Part shown: positions 13,396-21,544 of the stretch, one piece after another
Position numbering within the stretch: the first letter of the stretch is position 1
Layout: every line of letters begins with the position of its first letter
The notes under the pieces: generated by a model
Told to the model about the DNA's origin: nothing
What the model saw: the letters and a program-made list of their open reading frames with translations, nothing else
Databases searched by the model: none
Translations under genes and position numbers: made by a program
Origin: Bifidobacterium minimum
GTDB taxonomy: Bacteria; Actinomycetota; Actinomycetes; Actinomycetales; Bifidobacteriaceae
NCBI RefSeq assembly: GCF_000741645.1
Contig: NZ_JGZD01000005.1
Coordinates: 1-49,478 of the forward strand
Reading direction: 5' to 3'
Length of the DNA: 49,478 nucleotides

Positions 13396-15939
13396 TCAGG
13401 CCGACGGAACGCCGCCACGCAGAAGCACCTCCGACAACCCGGACACCACGCTTATCGGCATATGCCCCGCATGCAGATCACCGCCGGCACGATCCTCTCC
13501 TTCACACGCTCCAGCATCGCCATCGCCGACGCCAGCGCCATGTTCAAGGGAGAACAGCGACGCCACGGCCGCCTTCCCCTCGCCTCTGATGGCCGACATG
13601 GCCTGCTCCTTGGTCAGATAGTGCATACGCGTGCGGTAAAGCACATCGAACGCGTCCCGCATCCACGGGTCGTCCGCGACGACGATGCCGTCCAGGAAGC
13701 GAACCTCCATATCGGACCGCACGGAAACCGAGGGGATCCTGACGCTCAGGCTCAGAGTCGACTCGTCGTAGACCGTCTCCGCATCCACGCGCGCTCCGGC
13801 GACGTCGACCTCGACACGGGACGTCGCGGCGCCACGGACGGTGATGGTCCAGTCGCGGACTTCGGGAACCACGTCGGGGTCCGATGCGGCGGACACGGTG
13901 ATGACGCCTCCGTCCCGTTCCATACGGATCGTGGTGTCGGACACGGCCATGCGGGAGTCGTCCGCGCAGTAGCGTCCATCGTCCTCGCGCATGACGAACT
14001 CGCCGTCGGCACCGGGGAATGCCAGAATCTCAATTCTCGAAGGATTGACGGCACCGCGAGTCGAGGCCGCATCGTCATCCTGCAGGGGGACGATCGCGCC
14101 CGCCCGCGCGAACACCGGAATGCGATCAAGTCTTCTCCACGCGGCAATCCGCCGTCCGCTCCGCGACGACGACTCGTATCGCCGCCCCGTCTGGAAATCG
14201 AACCATCGCCCGTAAGGCAGCCACACGTCGGCCTTTCCGGCCGCCATCGCGCGGTCGTCCGGACGCGTGATGGGCGCCACCACCAGCTGCGTTCCGAAAC
14301 GGTATTCGTCGGGAAACTCGTAGGCCTCCCCCTGATCGGGATGCTCCCAATACATGGGCTCCACCACGGGCCTTCCCTCATCGTGGGCTCGCCAGTCCAT
14401 GGTGTACAGGTAGGGAACAAGCCTGTGCCTCAGACGCAGGGCCTCGACCATCGAGGTTCTCGCCGGCTCCGCGAAATTCCACGGCTCCTTGCTGGAGAAC
14501 TCCGAATCCGTCGAATGAAGGCGGTTGATCGGACTGAACGTGCCCAGCCAATACCAGCGTGCCTCCAGCTCCTCGTCACGGATGCCAAGCATATGGCCGC
14601 CGATGTCGTGGCTCCACCAGCCGTAGCCGACGTTCGACGCGGTGGCCGTGAAATAGGGCTGGAAATCCAACGACCTCCACGAGACGACCGTGTCGCCGGA
14701 GAATCCGACGGGATATCTGTGAGAGCCGGGTCCGGCATAGCGGGAGAACGTGATGGGCCACCGACCGTCGCGTCCCGAATCAAGCCAGTGGATGTGGTTG
14801 AGCATCCACAGGGGGTCGAGGCCCTTCTGCCGGGTGACGCCGCCCTGCTGCCAGTCCAGCCACCAGAAATCGACGCCCTCCGCTTCAAGATGGTGGTGAA
14901 GATCAAGATAGGCATGCACGAAACGCGGATCGGTGGGATCGAACAGCACGGGACGACCGGACTTCGGATCCATCCCCATCTCCCGCGCCACCTCGGTGTA
15001 CCCGTCCTCGAAGGCCCTGATTCCGTCGCGTGGATGCACGTTAAGCGTCACCCTGAGTCCGCGCCTGTGCAGATCCTCCAGAAAAGCCCGGTGATTCGGG
15101 AAAAGCCGGCTGTTCCATGTGTACCCGGTCCATCCCGAACCATATTCCGGATCGGGATCGGTGATGTGCCAGTCCATATCCAGAACGGCGACGGTCAGCG
15201 GGATCCTTTCCGCCTCGAAGCGGTCCATGAGCGCGCGGTACTCGTCCTGCGAATACCGGTGATACCGGCTCCACCAGTTCCCCAGTGCCCAGCGCGGCAG
15301 CAGCGGCGTGCGGCCCGTCAGACGGTAGAGATCGGCCACGGCGTCGGCATAGCGGTGCCCGTGGGCGAAGACGTAAAGATCGATTCCGCCCTCCCCGCGC
15401 GACGCGATCCACGCGCCATAGGGATTCGAACTCCGGCCGTTGTCGGGCACGAAGACGTTCGATGTGGAATCGTCGAGCACCGCCCAGCCGTCACGCGATG
15501 CCACGCCCTGGTCAAGCGGCACGCCGCCATCGGCCTGGTCGAGGGTCCTCGCGGTTCCGAGGAGATTGCCATGCCTGCCGCCATCGCCATAGTGCCAGGT
15601 GTTCGCATGCCCGTCCGACCCTTTGGCCGTTATGCTCAGCCCCTCACGGCTGAAAGGCCGCATATCGTACTCGAGCCGGAAGGCGGAGGTCTCGATCCTC
15701 AGGATCCCGTCACGGCGGGAGACCTCGTAGTCAGGAGTGGAACCGAAATCGCGCGTAACGGCCACCTGCGACGGACGGTCCTCGAACCCGCCGTCATCCG
15801 ACCACTCCAGTCTGACGAGCGCATCCGACAGCACGCCCACACGCCAATGATCACCCTGAACCACCGCGTCGTCCCGCATCACGGGACGCGTCCGGGACAG
15901 GAAATCCCTCCATACGTCATCACCATCACCCGAGGCCAT
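13396..15939 (-). CDS. Glycoside hydrolase family 31 protein (alpha-glycosidase, specificity unknown)
   Basis: This protein of 847 residues has no signal peptide and so is intracellular. An N-terminal beta-sandwich (about 1-215) precedes the (beta/alpha)8 barrel. The likely nucleophile is Asp362 in WWLDWQQGG and the acid/base is Asp416 in GFSGDTVVSW. Further GH31 marks are LDMDWHITDPD, SHDIGGHMLG, and a DUF5110-type beta-domain after residue about 590. The nucleophile context WLDWQQ differs from the DMNE context of ordinary alpha-glucosidases, so the substrate may be another alpha-linked sugar. A good ribosome site, GGAAGGGAG, precedes ATG 15939. The gene follows the galT-galK fusion by 20 bp, which suggests a galactoside or xyloside breakdown operon. 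Confidence 0.88.
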   Translation of the reverse strand: MASGDGDDVWRDFLSRTRPVMRDDAVVQGDHWRVGVLSDALVRLEWSDDGGFEDRPSQVAVTRDFGSTPDYEVSRRDGILRIETSAFRLEYDMRPFSREGLSITAKGSDGHANTWHYGDGGRHGNLLGTARTLDQADGGVPLDQGVASRDGWAVLDDSTSNVFVPDNGRSSNPYGAWIASRGEGGIDLYVFAHGHRYADAVADLYRLTGRTPLLPRWALGNWWSRYHRYSQDEYRALMDRFEAERIPLTVAVLDMDWHITDPDPEYGSGWTGYTWNSRLFPNHRAFLEDLHRRGLRVTLNVHPRDGIRAFEDGYTEVAREMGMDPKSGRPVLFDPTDPRFVHAYLDLHHHLEAEGVDFWWLDWQQGGVTRQKGLDPLWMLNHIHWLDSGRDGRWPITFSRYAGPGSHRYPVGFSGDTVVSWRSLDFQPYFTATASNVGYGWWSHDIGGHMLGIRDEELEARWYWLGTFSPINRLHSTDSEFSSKEPWNFAEPARTSMVEALRLRHRLVPYLYTMDWRAHDEGRPVVEPMYWEHPDQGEAYEFPDEYRFGTQLVVAPITRPDDRAMAAGKADVWLPYGRWFDFQTGRRYESSSRSGRRIAAWRRLDRIPVFARAGAIVPLQDDDAASTRGAVNPSRIEILAFPGADGEFVMREDDGRYCADDSRMAVSDTTIRMERDGGVITVSAASDPDVVPEVRDWTITVRGAATSRVEVDVAGARVDAETVYDESTLSLSVRIPSVSVRSDMEVRFLDGIVVADDPWMRDAFDVLYRTRMHYLTKEQAMSAIRGEGKAAVASLFSLEHGAGVGDGDAGACEGEDRAGGDLHAGHMPISVVSGLSEVLLRGGVPSA

Positions 15940-15959
15940 GGCACTCCCTTCCGCAACCG

Positions 15960-17363
15960 CTAGTCCTCACGGCATCCCGCCGCCGACGCAACCGCGGTAA
16001 GATACTGCGGCTGTCGGAATCCACGAGTCGCGAACTCCTGGGCGATGGCCTCGGCCACATGGCGGCTCTCGCCTTTGTCGACCATCGCGATGATGAACCC
16101 CCCGAACCCGCCGCCGGTCATCCTGGCGCCGTGGGCGCCCATCCGCCTCGCCACCTCGACCGCGACGTCAAGCTCCGGCACGGTGGCCTCGTAATCGTCG
16201 GCAAGCGACTGATGAGAGGCGTCGAAAAGCCGGGCCGCCTCGTCCACGTCGCCACGGCCGAAGGCCTCGATGAACCTCGGCACTCTGCCGATCTCCGTGA
16301 TGACATGACGCACGCGCTTCCTCGTGGTCGCATCAGGGAGCCGGTTCAGAACCTCCTCGAGAGCGCCCTGCCGATCCTCGCTCGACAGGATCCGATCCGC
16401 CAGAACACGGAGATTGGCGACTCCCAGAAGCTTCGCCGCTGACTCGCATGCGGAGCGACGCTGGGCATACTGGCCGTCATTGAGCTGATGAGGAGCCCTG
16501 GTGTCGACCACCAGCAGCTCAAGCCCGAACCGCTCCAGATCGAAGGGCTCCTGCCGAGCGCTGTCCATCGCGCTCAACTCGGGACGGAAATCGAGAAGCA
16601 GAGCATGTCCCGCAGTGGCGCGCAGCGACGCGCTCTGGTCCAGGCCTCCGGTGGAGGCTCCCGCCATATCGTTCTCCGCGGACATGGCGGCCTGGATGAG
16701 CCGGATACGTCCCTCATCGGTTTCCGCGCATCCCAGAGAGAACACGCCGTCAAGGGCCAACGCGGTCGAACACGTCATCGCGGCCGATGAGCTCAGTCCC
16801 GATCCCAGCGGCACGCAGGACACGAAGGCCGGGTCGAAACCCCTCACCGAGGGGAATCCCTCTCGGCGCAGCGCCCACGCCACTCCGACCGGATACGCGG
16901 CCCACCCGTCGACGCCACCCGCCCGGAGTCCCTCCAGATCCGTATCGTAATCGACGTCGGGGATCTCGCCGTCCTGGTATTCCGCGCCCGGCCTGCGTGC
17001 CGCGAGCGGGTTACCGGTGACCGTCGCGCCCTTGCCCACGGTGATCGGGCGGTTCATGCGCGCTGTCGCCATGGGGATCCAGTCGCCCGTCAGAGGATCC
17101 CGCCGCATGCGCGGTTCCTGATAGGGGACGAGATTGCCGTCGGCGTCACGGTGCGGGGCGAAGCGGTCGGGAAGATCGCGGGGATCATGCAGCTCACGGG
17201 TTCGTTCGCCGCTGACGTATTCGGGCTCATCGTCGAGATAGAAGAAATCCCTGCCGTCCGACAGCGTGGTCGGGGTTATGCGGATGTTCTCGCGCGCATA
17301 CTCGCCTGGCGTGTAATAGGCGAATCCGGGATTCCCATCCTTGGTGACAGTCCCGTCGCTCAC
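15960..17363 (-). pseudogene. galT'-'galK in-frame deletion fusion
   Basis: One open frame of 467 codons joins two genes. Residues 1-140 match the N-terminus of galactose-1-phosphate uridylyltransferase, with MRRDPLTGDWIPMATARMNR and the following DGEIPDVDYD. From about 141 (TDLEGLRAGGVDGWAAYPVG) the sequence is galactokinase, with PLGSGLSSSAAM, TGGLDQSAS and GARMTGGGFGG to the end. Missing are the GalT HPH active site and zinc-binding remainder, and the GalK N-terminal signature GEHTDY with its catalytic Arg. From usual family lengths about 1.1 kb is lost. The junction is near 16944. The chimera should have neither activity. GTG 17363 has AAAAGGAGAG upstream. It sits between DeoR and GH31 genes. 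Confidence 0.85.
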
Positions 17364-17384
17364 TTGTCGCTCACTCTCCTTTTC

Positions 17385-18170
17385 TTATTGGTCGACATCG
17401 ACCAGCACAAGGTTGTCTATCAGTTTCCGCGTCTCCTCGATGGAATGAGGCGCAAGCCCACTGTCGGTGATCACCGTGTCGACCTGATCGAAACGGGCGA
17501 ACAGCGACAATGACGTGCTGCTCCACTTCGTGTGGTCGGTGATGACGATGGTGCGGTCCGCGATGTCCATCATCGCCATGTCGGTCGCCGCCTCCAGTGA
17601 GTTCGGCATGAGGAATCCCCGAGGAAGCGACACCGAATGCGTTCCCAGAAAGACCGTGTTGACGCGCAGGGAGGCCACGACCTTGTCGGCGATGGGCCCG
17701 ACAAGCGCGTTCGACCGCGTGATGACGCCTCCCGTGACGATGACCTCGACCTCCTTGGACTCGATGGCCTGGACGAGCTCGGCCACGGGCATGGAGTTGG
17801 TGAGGATGGTGATGCCCTCGCAGCGCTGGGACTCAAGCAGATGCTGGGCGAAGACATAGGCGGTGGTCCCCCCTCCTATCGCGATGACGTCGCCCGGGGA
17901 GACATAATCGACGGCCGCTCGGGCGATGGCGTCCTTAAGACCCATGTCCATCTGTGATTTGACGGAGAACAATGGCTCGCTCAGCAGCGTGCTGGTGCTG
18001 ATGGCTCCACCATGCACCCGTTTAAGAAGCCCTTTATCGGCGAGATCCGCGATGTCGCGCCGGATCGTCATCGCGGAGACGCCCAGCTCCTGCGATAGCG
18101 CGGTAATGCGCACCGCCCCGCGCGTACGCAGACGGCTGAGGATGAGATGCTGTCGTTGCGAAGAAATCAC
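17385..18170 (-). CDS. DeoR/GlpR-family transcriptional regulator, probably of the gal genes
   Basis: The protein has 261 residues if started at GTG 18170. The winged helix is at the N-terminus (ALSQELGVSAMTIRRDIADL, about 24-43), followed by the DeoR hinge KGLLKRVHGG and the C-terminal sugar-phosphate-sensing domain with IAIGGGTTAYVFAQHL. The ATG at 18188 would add six residues, but the promoter -10 lies inside that segment. The transcript would then begin at the G of GTG 18170, a leaderless start that also matches the usual first residues of the family. It heads the run DeoR, galTK fusion, GH31, so it likely controls these and itself in response to a phosphosugar. Confidence 0.9.
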   Translation of the reverse strand: MISSQRQHLILSRLRTRGAVRITALSQELGVSAMTIRRDIADLADKGLLKRVHGGAISTSTLLSEPLFSVKSQMDMGLKDAIARAAVDYVSPGDVIAIGGGTTAYVFAQHLLESQRCEGITILTNSMPVAELVQAIESKEVEVIVTGGVITRSNALVGPIADKVVASLRVNTVFLGTHSVSLPRGFLMPNSLEAATDMAMMDIADRTIVITDHTKWSSTSLSLFARFDQVDTVITDSGLAPHSIEETRKLIDNLVLVDVDQ

Positions 18171-18176
18171 TCGCAC

Positions 18177-18205
18177 ATTATCGCACATCTCCGCGCAAAA
18201 GTAAA
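18177..18205 (-). promoter_or_regulatory. Promoter of the DeoR-gal operon (leaderless)
   Basis: On the minus strand TTTACT (18205-18200), a 17-bp spacer and GATAAT (18182-18177) are followed six bases later by G18170, the first base of an in-frame GTG. Confidence 0.65.
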
Positions 18206-18209
18206 CTTC

Positions 18210-19001
18210 CTATATGTCGGACGAAGCGTCGAAACCCCTAGAACCACGCCCATGTGAGCGCCAACGCTCCATGCCCCACTGGGTCACCCGGATCATCGCC
18301 TCCCGAACAATGCGCGAGTCCATCTTCGACCGGCCCCGCGTGCGCTGCACGAACAATATGGGAACCTCGACGATATGTCCTCCGGCCTGCGCGATCCGAC
18401 GCGTCATATCGATCTGGAACACATAGCCGTTCGACTGCACGGACTCCACGTCGATCCGACGAAGGATATCCGCCCGGTAGGCGCGGAAGCCGGCCGTCAT
18501 GTCACGGACCGCGAGACCGAGCATCATGCGGGCATACCACGATCCGGCTCTCGAGATGAAATCGCGGTACCACGGCCACCCCTGCGTTCCGCCTCTCCCC
18601 ACGCGTCTGGACCCGATGGCGAGATCCACCACGCGGTCACGGCGCAGGGCGTCAAGAACCCTGACCAGATCCGCAGGCCGGTGCGAACCGTCCATGTCCA
18701 TCTCGCAGACGATGTCGTACCCATGGTCGAGCGCCCACCTGAACCCCTCGCGGTACGCCGGCCCCAGACCATTCTTCTCCGGCCGGTGGAGAACGTGGAT
18801 GTGTCCGTCCTCGCGGGCCATGGCATCGGCAAGATCACCCGTGCCGTCGGGGGACGAGTCATCGACGACCAGAATGTCGGCGTGCGGCTCGAACCATCGG
18901 ATCCCGGCCAGCGTCAATCGGAGATTCTCGCGCTCGTCATAGGTCGGCATTACCACGCACACGGCATCGCCGGACCCCGGGCAGTCGGATGTCTTACTCA
19001 C
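18210..19001 (-). CDS. Polyprenol-phosphate mannosyltransferase-like glycosyltransferase (GT2, DPM1/Ppm1 type)
   Basis: The protein has 263 residues. It is a GT2 fold that moves mannose (or another hexose) from a nucleotide sugar to polyprenyl phosphate at the inner membrane face, providing the donor for lipoglycans or glycoproteins. Visible marks are VVMPTYDERENL, the nucleotide-binding ILVVDDSSPDGTGDLA, the metal-binding DMDGSHRPADL (DxDxSH), and MTAGFRAYR plus QIDMTRRI of the DPM1 subgroup. There is no C-terminal membrane domain. The start GTG 19001 has TACAGT six bases upstream, so it may be leaderless. It is divergent from the DHODH-like gene and is the upstream neighbour of the DeoR gene. 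Confidence 0.88.
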   Translation of the reverse strand: MSKTSDCPGSGDAVCVVMPTYDERENLRLTLAGIRWFEPHADILVVDDSSPDGTGDLADAMAREDGHIHVLHRPEKNGLGPAYREGFRWALDHGYDIVCEMDMDGSHRPADLVRVLDALRRDRVVDLAIGSRRVGRGGTQGWPWYRDFISRAGSWYARMMLGLAVRDMTAGFRAYRADILRRIDVESVQSNGYVFQIDMTRRIAQAGGHIVEVPILFVQRTRGRSKMDSRIVREAMIRVTQWGMERWRSHGRGSRGFDASSDI

Positions 19002-19090
19002 CCCTCCACTGTAACGCCCATGCCGCTTATGGCGCCATCCGCGCGACGATATCCGTTCACGCCTCCCCTTCGGCCACGAAAGGTGCGATA

Positions 19091-20245
19091 ATGTCCAGCA
19101 TGGGATTTGTTTCGAACGATTTCTGGCATGACGCCGTTAACAAGGCGACCACCGATCTTTTCACCTTCGGATACCGTCATGTCGTCAAGCCACATATGGT
19201 CTTCTCCATCCCCCCGGACGAGGCGCACGAGCGGATGATCGCCTTCTGCCGCACGACGGGACGGATCGCCCCCCTGATGTGGCTTCTCAGTGAGATGCTC
19301 GACTACACGGACCCGGTTCTGGAGACCACCGTCATGGGCATCGACTTCACGAACCCCCTGGGGCTTTCGGCCGGATTGGACAAGAACTGCGATATGGCGA
19401 CCGTTCTCGACCACGCGGGATTCGGGTTCGAGACGATCGGCTCGACCACATCCCGCCCGTGCGACGGCAATGAGCGTCCCTGGTTCCACCGCCTTCCCGA
19501 ATACGATTCGATGCTGGTTCATGTGGGGCTGGCGAACGACGGCAGCGCCGCGGTGATCGACAGGGCCGAACGGGCGTGGGCGGAATCGCGGGGAATGCAG
19601 ATATCCGTGTCCATCGCACGGACCAACGACGACAAGGTCGGCGATCTCGACGAAGGGATCGAGGACTACAGGATCTCGCTGGAGCGCGCGGCGAACCGCA
19701 CCGCCATGGTGGAAGTCAACATCTCCTGCCCCAACACCCGGGCCGGGGAGCCCTTCTGCGACCCCGACAACCTCGACAGGCTTTTCGACGTCCTCGACGG
19801 CGTGGATCGCAGGCAGCCCACAATGGTGAAGATGCCATTCGACCTTCCGTGGCCGCGGTTCCGGGAGCTTCTCGAGGTCCTCACCGAGCATGACGTCCAG
19901 GGCGTTACCCTGGCCAATCTTCGGAAGGACCGCGAAGGCATCGCGGTTCCACGGGAATGGCTGGGCGGGCTGTCGGGATCGCCGACCTACCGGCGTGGCA
20001 ACGAACTCATCCGGAGGACATACCGCGAGTTCGGCGACAGGCTCACCGTCGCCGGCGTGGGAGGCGTCTTCACGCCAGCGCAGGCCTATGAGAAGATCAG
20101 ATGCGGTGCATCACTGGTGATGTTCATATCCTCTCTGATGTACCGGGGCCCCCAGCAGATCACCGTCCTCAAACGAGGTCTGGCCGAGCTCCTCCGCCGC
20201 GACGGATTCGACGCCGTGTCGCAGGCGGTTGGCATCGACGCATAG
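19091..20245 (+). CDS. Dihydroorotate-dehydrogenase-like flavoprotein
   Basis: The protein has 384 residues from ATG 19091 (GAAAGG upstream). The fold is a class-2 DHODH-like FMN barrel with GLSAGLDKN, VEVNISCPNTRAGEPF, VAGVGGVFTPAQAYEKIR and MFISSLMYRGPQ. In quinone-linked PyrD the catalytic residue is Ser in SSPNT, and here it is Cys213 in SCPNT, as in class-1 enzymes. The Asn-Thr pair that binds orotate appears as LANLRKDRE. The N-terminal helix (about 1-45) resembles the membrane-contact region of class 2. It may be a PyrD variant or an enzyme with another substrate, and no other pyr gene is nearby. Confidence 0.75.
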   Translation: MSSMGFVSNDFWHDAVNKATTDLFTFGYRHVVKPHMVFSIPPDEAHERMIAFCRTTGRIAPLMWLLSEMLDYTDPVLETTVMGIDFTNPLGLSAGLDKNCDMATVLDHAGFGFETIGSTTSRPCDGNERPWFHRLPEYDSMLVHVGLANDGSAAVIDRAERAWAESRGMQISVSIARTNDDKVGDLDEGIEDYRISLERAANRTAMVEVNISCPNTRAGEPFCDPDNLDRLFDVLDGVDRRQPTMVKMPFDLPWPRFRELLEVLTEHDVQGVTLANLRKDREGIAVPREWLGGLSGSPTYRRGNELIRRTYREFGDRLTVAGVGGVFTPAQAYEKIRCGASLVMFISSLMYRGPQQITVLKRGLAELLRRDGFDAVSQAVGIDA

Positions 20246-20296
20246 GCGATAACGCGGCCACGCGCGACGGCGTTCCGCATTGCGTCACATCCTGCG

Positions 20297-21445
20297 TCAG
20301 AACGCGCCGCGCTGATAGGGGAAGGGATAGGGCGCGTCCTTCGCGTCGATCCCCAGCTTGTGCGCGGCACGCAACGGCCAGTACGGGTCACGGAGCGCGG
20401 CCCTGCCGATCTCCACGGCATCGGCGTCATGATTGCGCAGAATCCTCTTGGCCTGTTTGGGCTTGGTGATGAGTCCGACCGCGGTGACGGGAACATCCGC
20501 CCCCTGCCTGACCTTTCTGGCGAACGGCACCTGATATCCCGGTTCCACGGGAACGGCGACGCCGGGAACGATCCCCCCGGTGGACACGTCGATCAGGTCG
20601 ACGCCACGCGAGGCGAGCGTCCTCGACAATGCGATCGTCTGATCCAGATCCCATCCCCCCGGAGCCCAATCGGTGGCGGAAACACGGACGAACAGAGGCA
20701 TATCCTCCGGGATCACCGCGCGAACGGCATCCACGACCCGGATGAGAAGCAGCGCGCGTCCCTCCAGATCGCCGCCGTACTCGTCGTCGCGATGATTGAC
20801 CAGGGGATCGAGGAACTGCGAGATCAGATATCCATGAGCCGCATGGATCTCGACGAACTGGAATCCCGCGGCCACCGCCCGGGTCGCCGCCGACGCGAAA
20901 TCGCTGATAACCGCCCGTATGCCCTCGCCGTCCAGAGCCCGAGGAGCCGCATAGCGGCCATACGGGTCGGCGGATGGCCCCACGGTCTCCCAGCCACCTT
21001 CCTCAGGTGGAACCGTCTCGGCGATATGGCCGGTCGGAACGCATCCCGTGGACCCCTTCCGTCCGGCATGGTTGAGCTGCACCCCCATGGCCGCGCCCGC
21101 ATCGCGGACATCCCTGACGATCCAGCGCCACGCCTCCACCTGATCGTCGTTCCATAGTCCGACGTCGCATGGCGATATACGCCCCTCTGGGCTGACCGCC
21201 GTGGCCTCCGCGATGATCAGGCCGAATCCGCCCATCGCCCTGGAGACGTAATGCTGATAATGAAAAGGAGTGGGCTTCCCGTCCCGTGCGAAAACGGAAT
21301 AGGTGTCCATGGGAGGCAACCAGATGCGGTTGCGCACCCTCATGCCCCGAATGGACATGGGATCGAAAAGATCCGGCCCCTTTGAACCATGGATGGCTCC
21401 CCCATGGGAACCGGACTTGTGTGAATACTGCGTCGACTTGGCCAT
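20297..21445 (-). CDS. NADH:flavin oxidoreductase (Old Yellow Enzyme family, YqjM-like)
   Basis: The protein has 382 residues. It is an FMN barrel enzyme that reduces activated alkenes with NAD(P)H. It shows LPPMDTYSVFARDGKPTPFH, MGVQLNHAGRKGS, EIHAAHGYLISQFLDPLVN with the substrate-binding His pair, NHRDDEYGGDLEGRALL, and ILRNHDADAVEIGRAALRDP at the phosphate-binding end. The start ATG 21445 has GAAGGGAG, and an upstream in-frame ATG at 21460 has none. It is convergent with the DHODH-like gene, with 51 bp between. Confidence 0.9.
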   Translation of the reverse strand: MAKSTQYSHKSGSHGGAIHGSKGPDLFDPMSIRGMRVRNRIWLPPMDTYSVFARDGKPTPFHYQHYVSRAMGGFGLIIAEATAVSPEGRISPCDVGLWNDDQVEAWRWIVRDVRDAGAAMGVQLNHAGRKGSTGCVPTGHIAETVPPEEGGWETVGPSADPYGRYAAPRALDGEGIRAVISDFASAATRAVAAGFQFVEIHAAHGYLISQFLDPLVNHRDDEYGGDLEGRALLLIRVVDAVRAVIPEDMPLFVRVSATDWAPGGWDLDQTIALSRTLASRGVDLIDVSTGGIVPGVAVPVEPGYQVPFARKVRQGADVPVTAVGLITKPKQAKRILRNHDADAVEIGRAALRDPYWPLRAAHKLGIDAKDAPYPFPYQRGAF

Positions 21446-21544
21446 TTGGTCTCCCTTCACGACATCACACCCTCTCCCATTGTAGGGGCGGAGACGTCAC
21501 CGGGAGGCACCTGCGGAGAATATTCCCGCCGTTCGGACAAGCGC

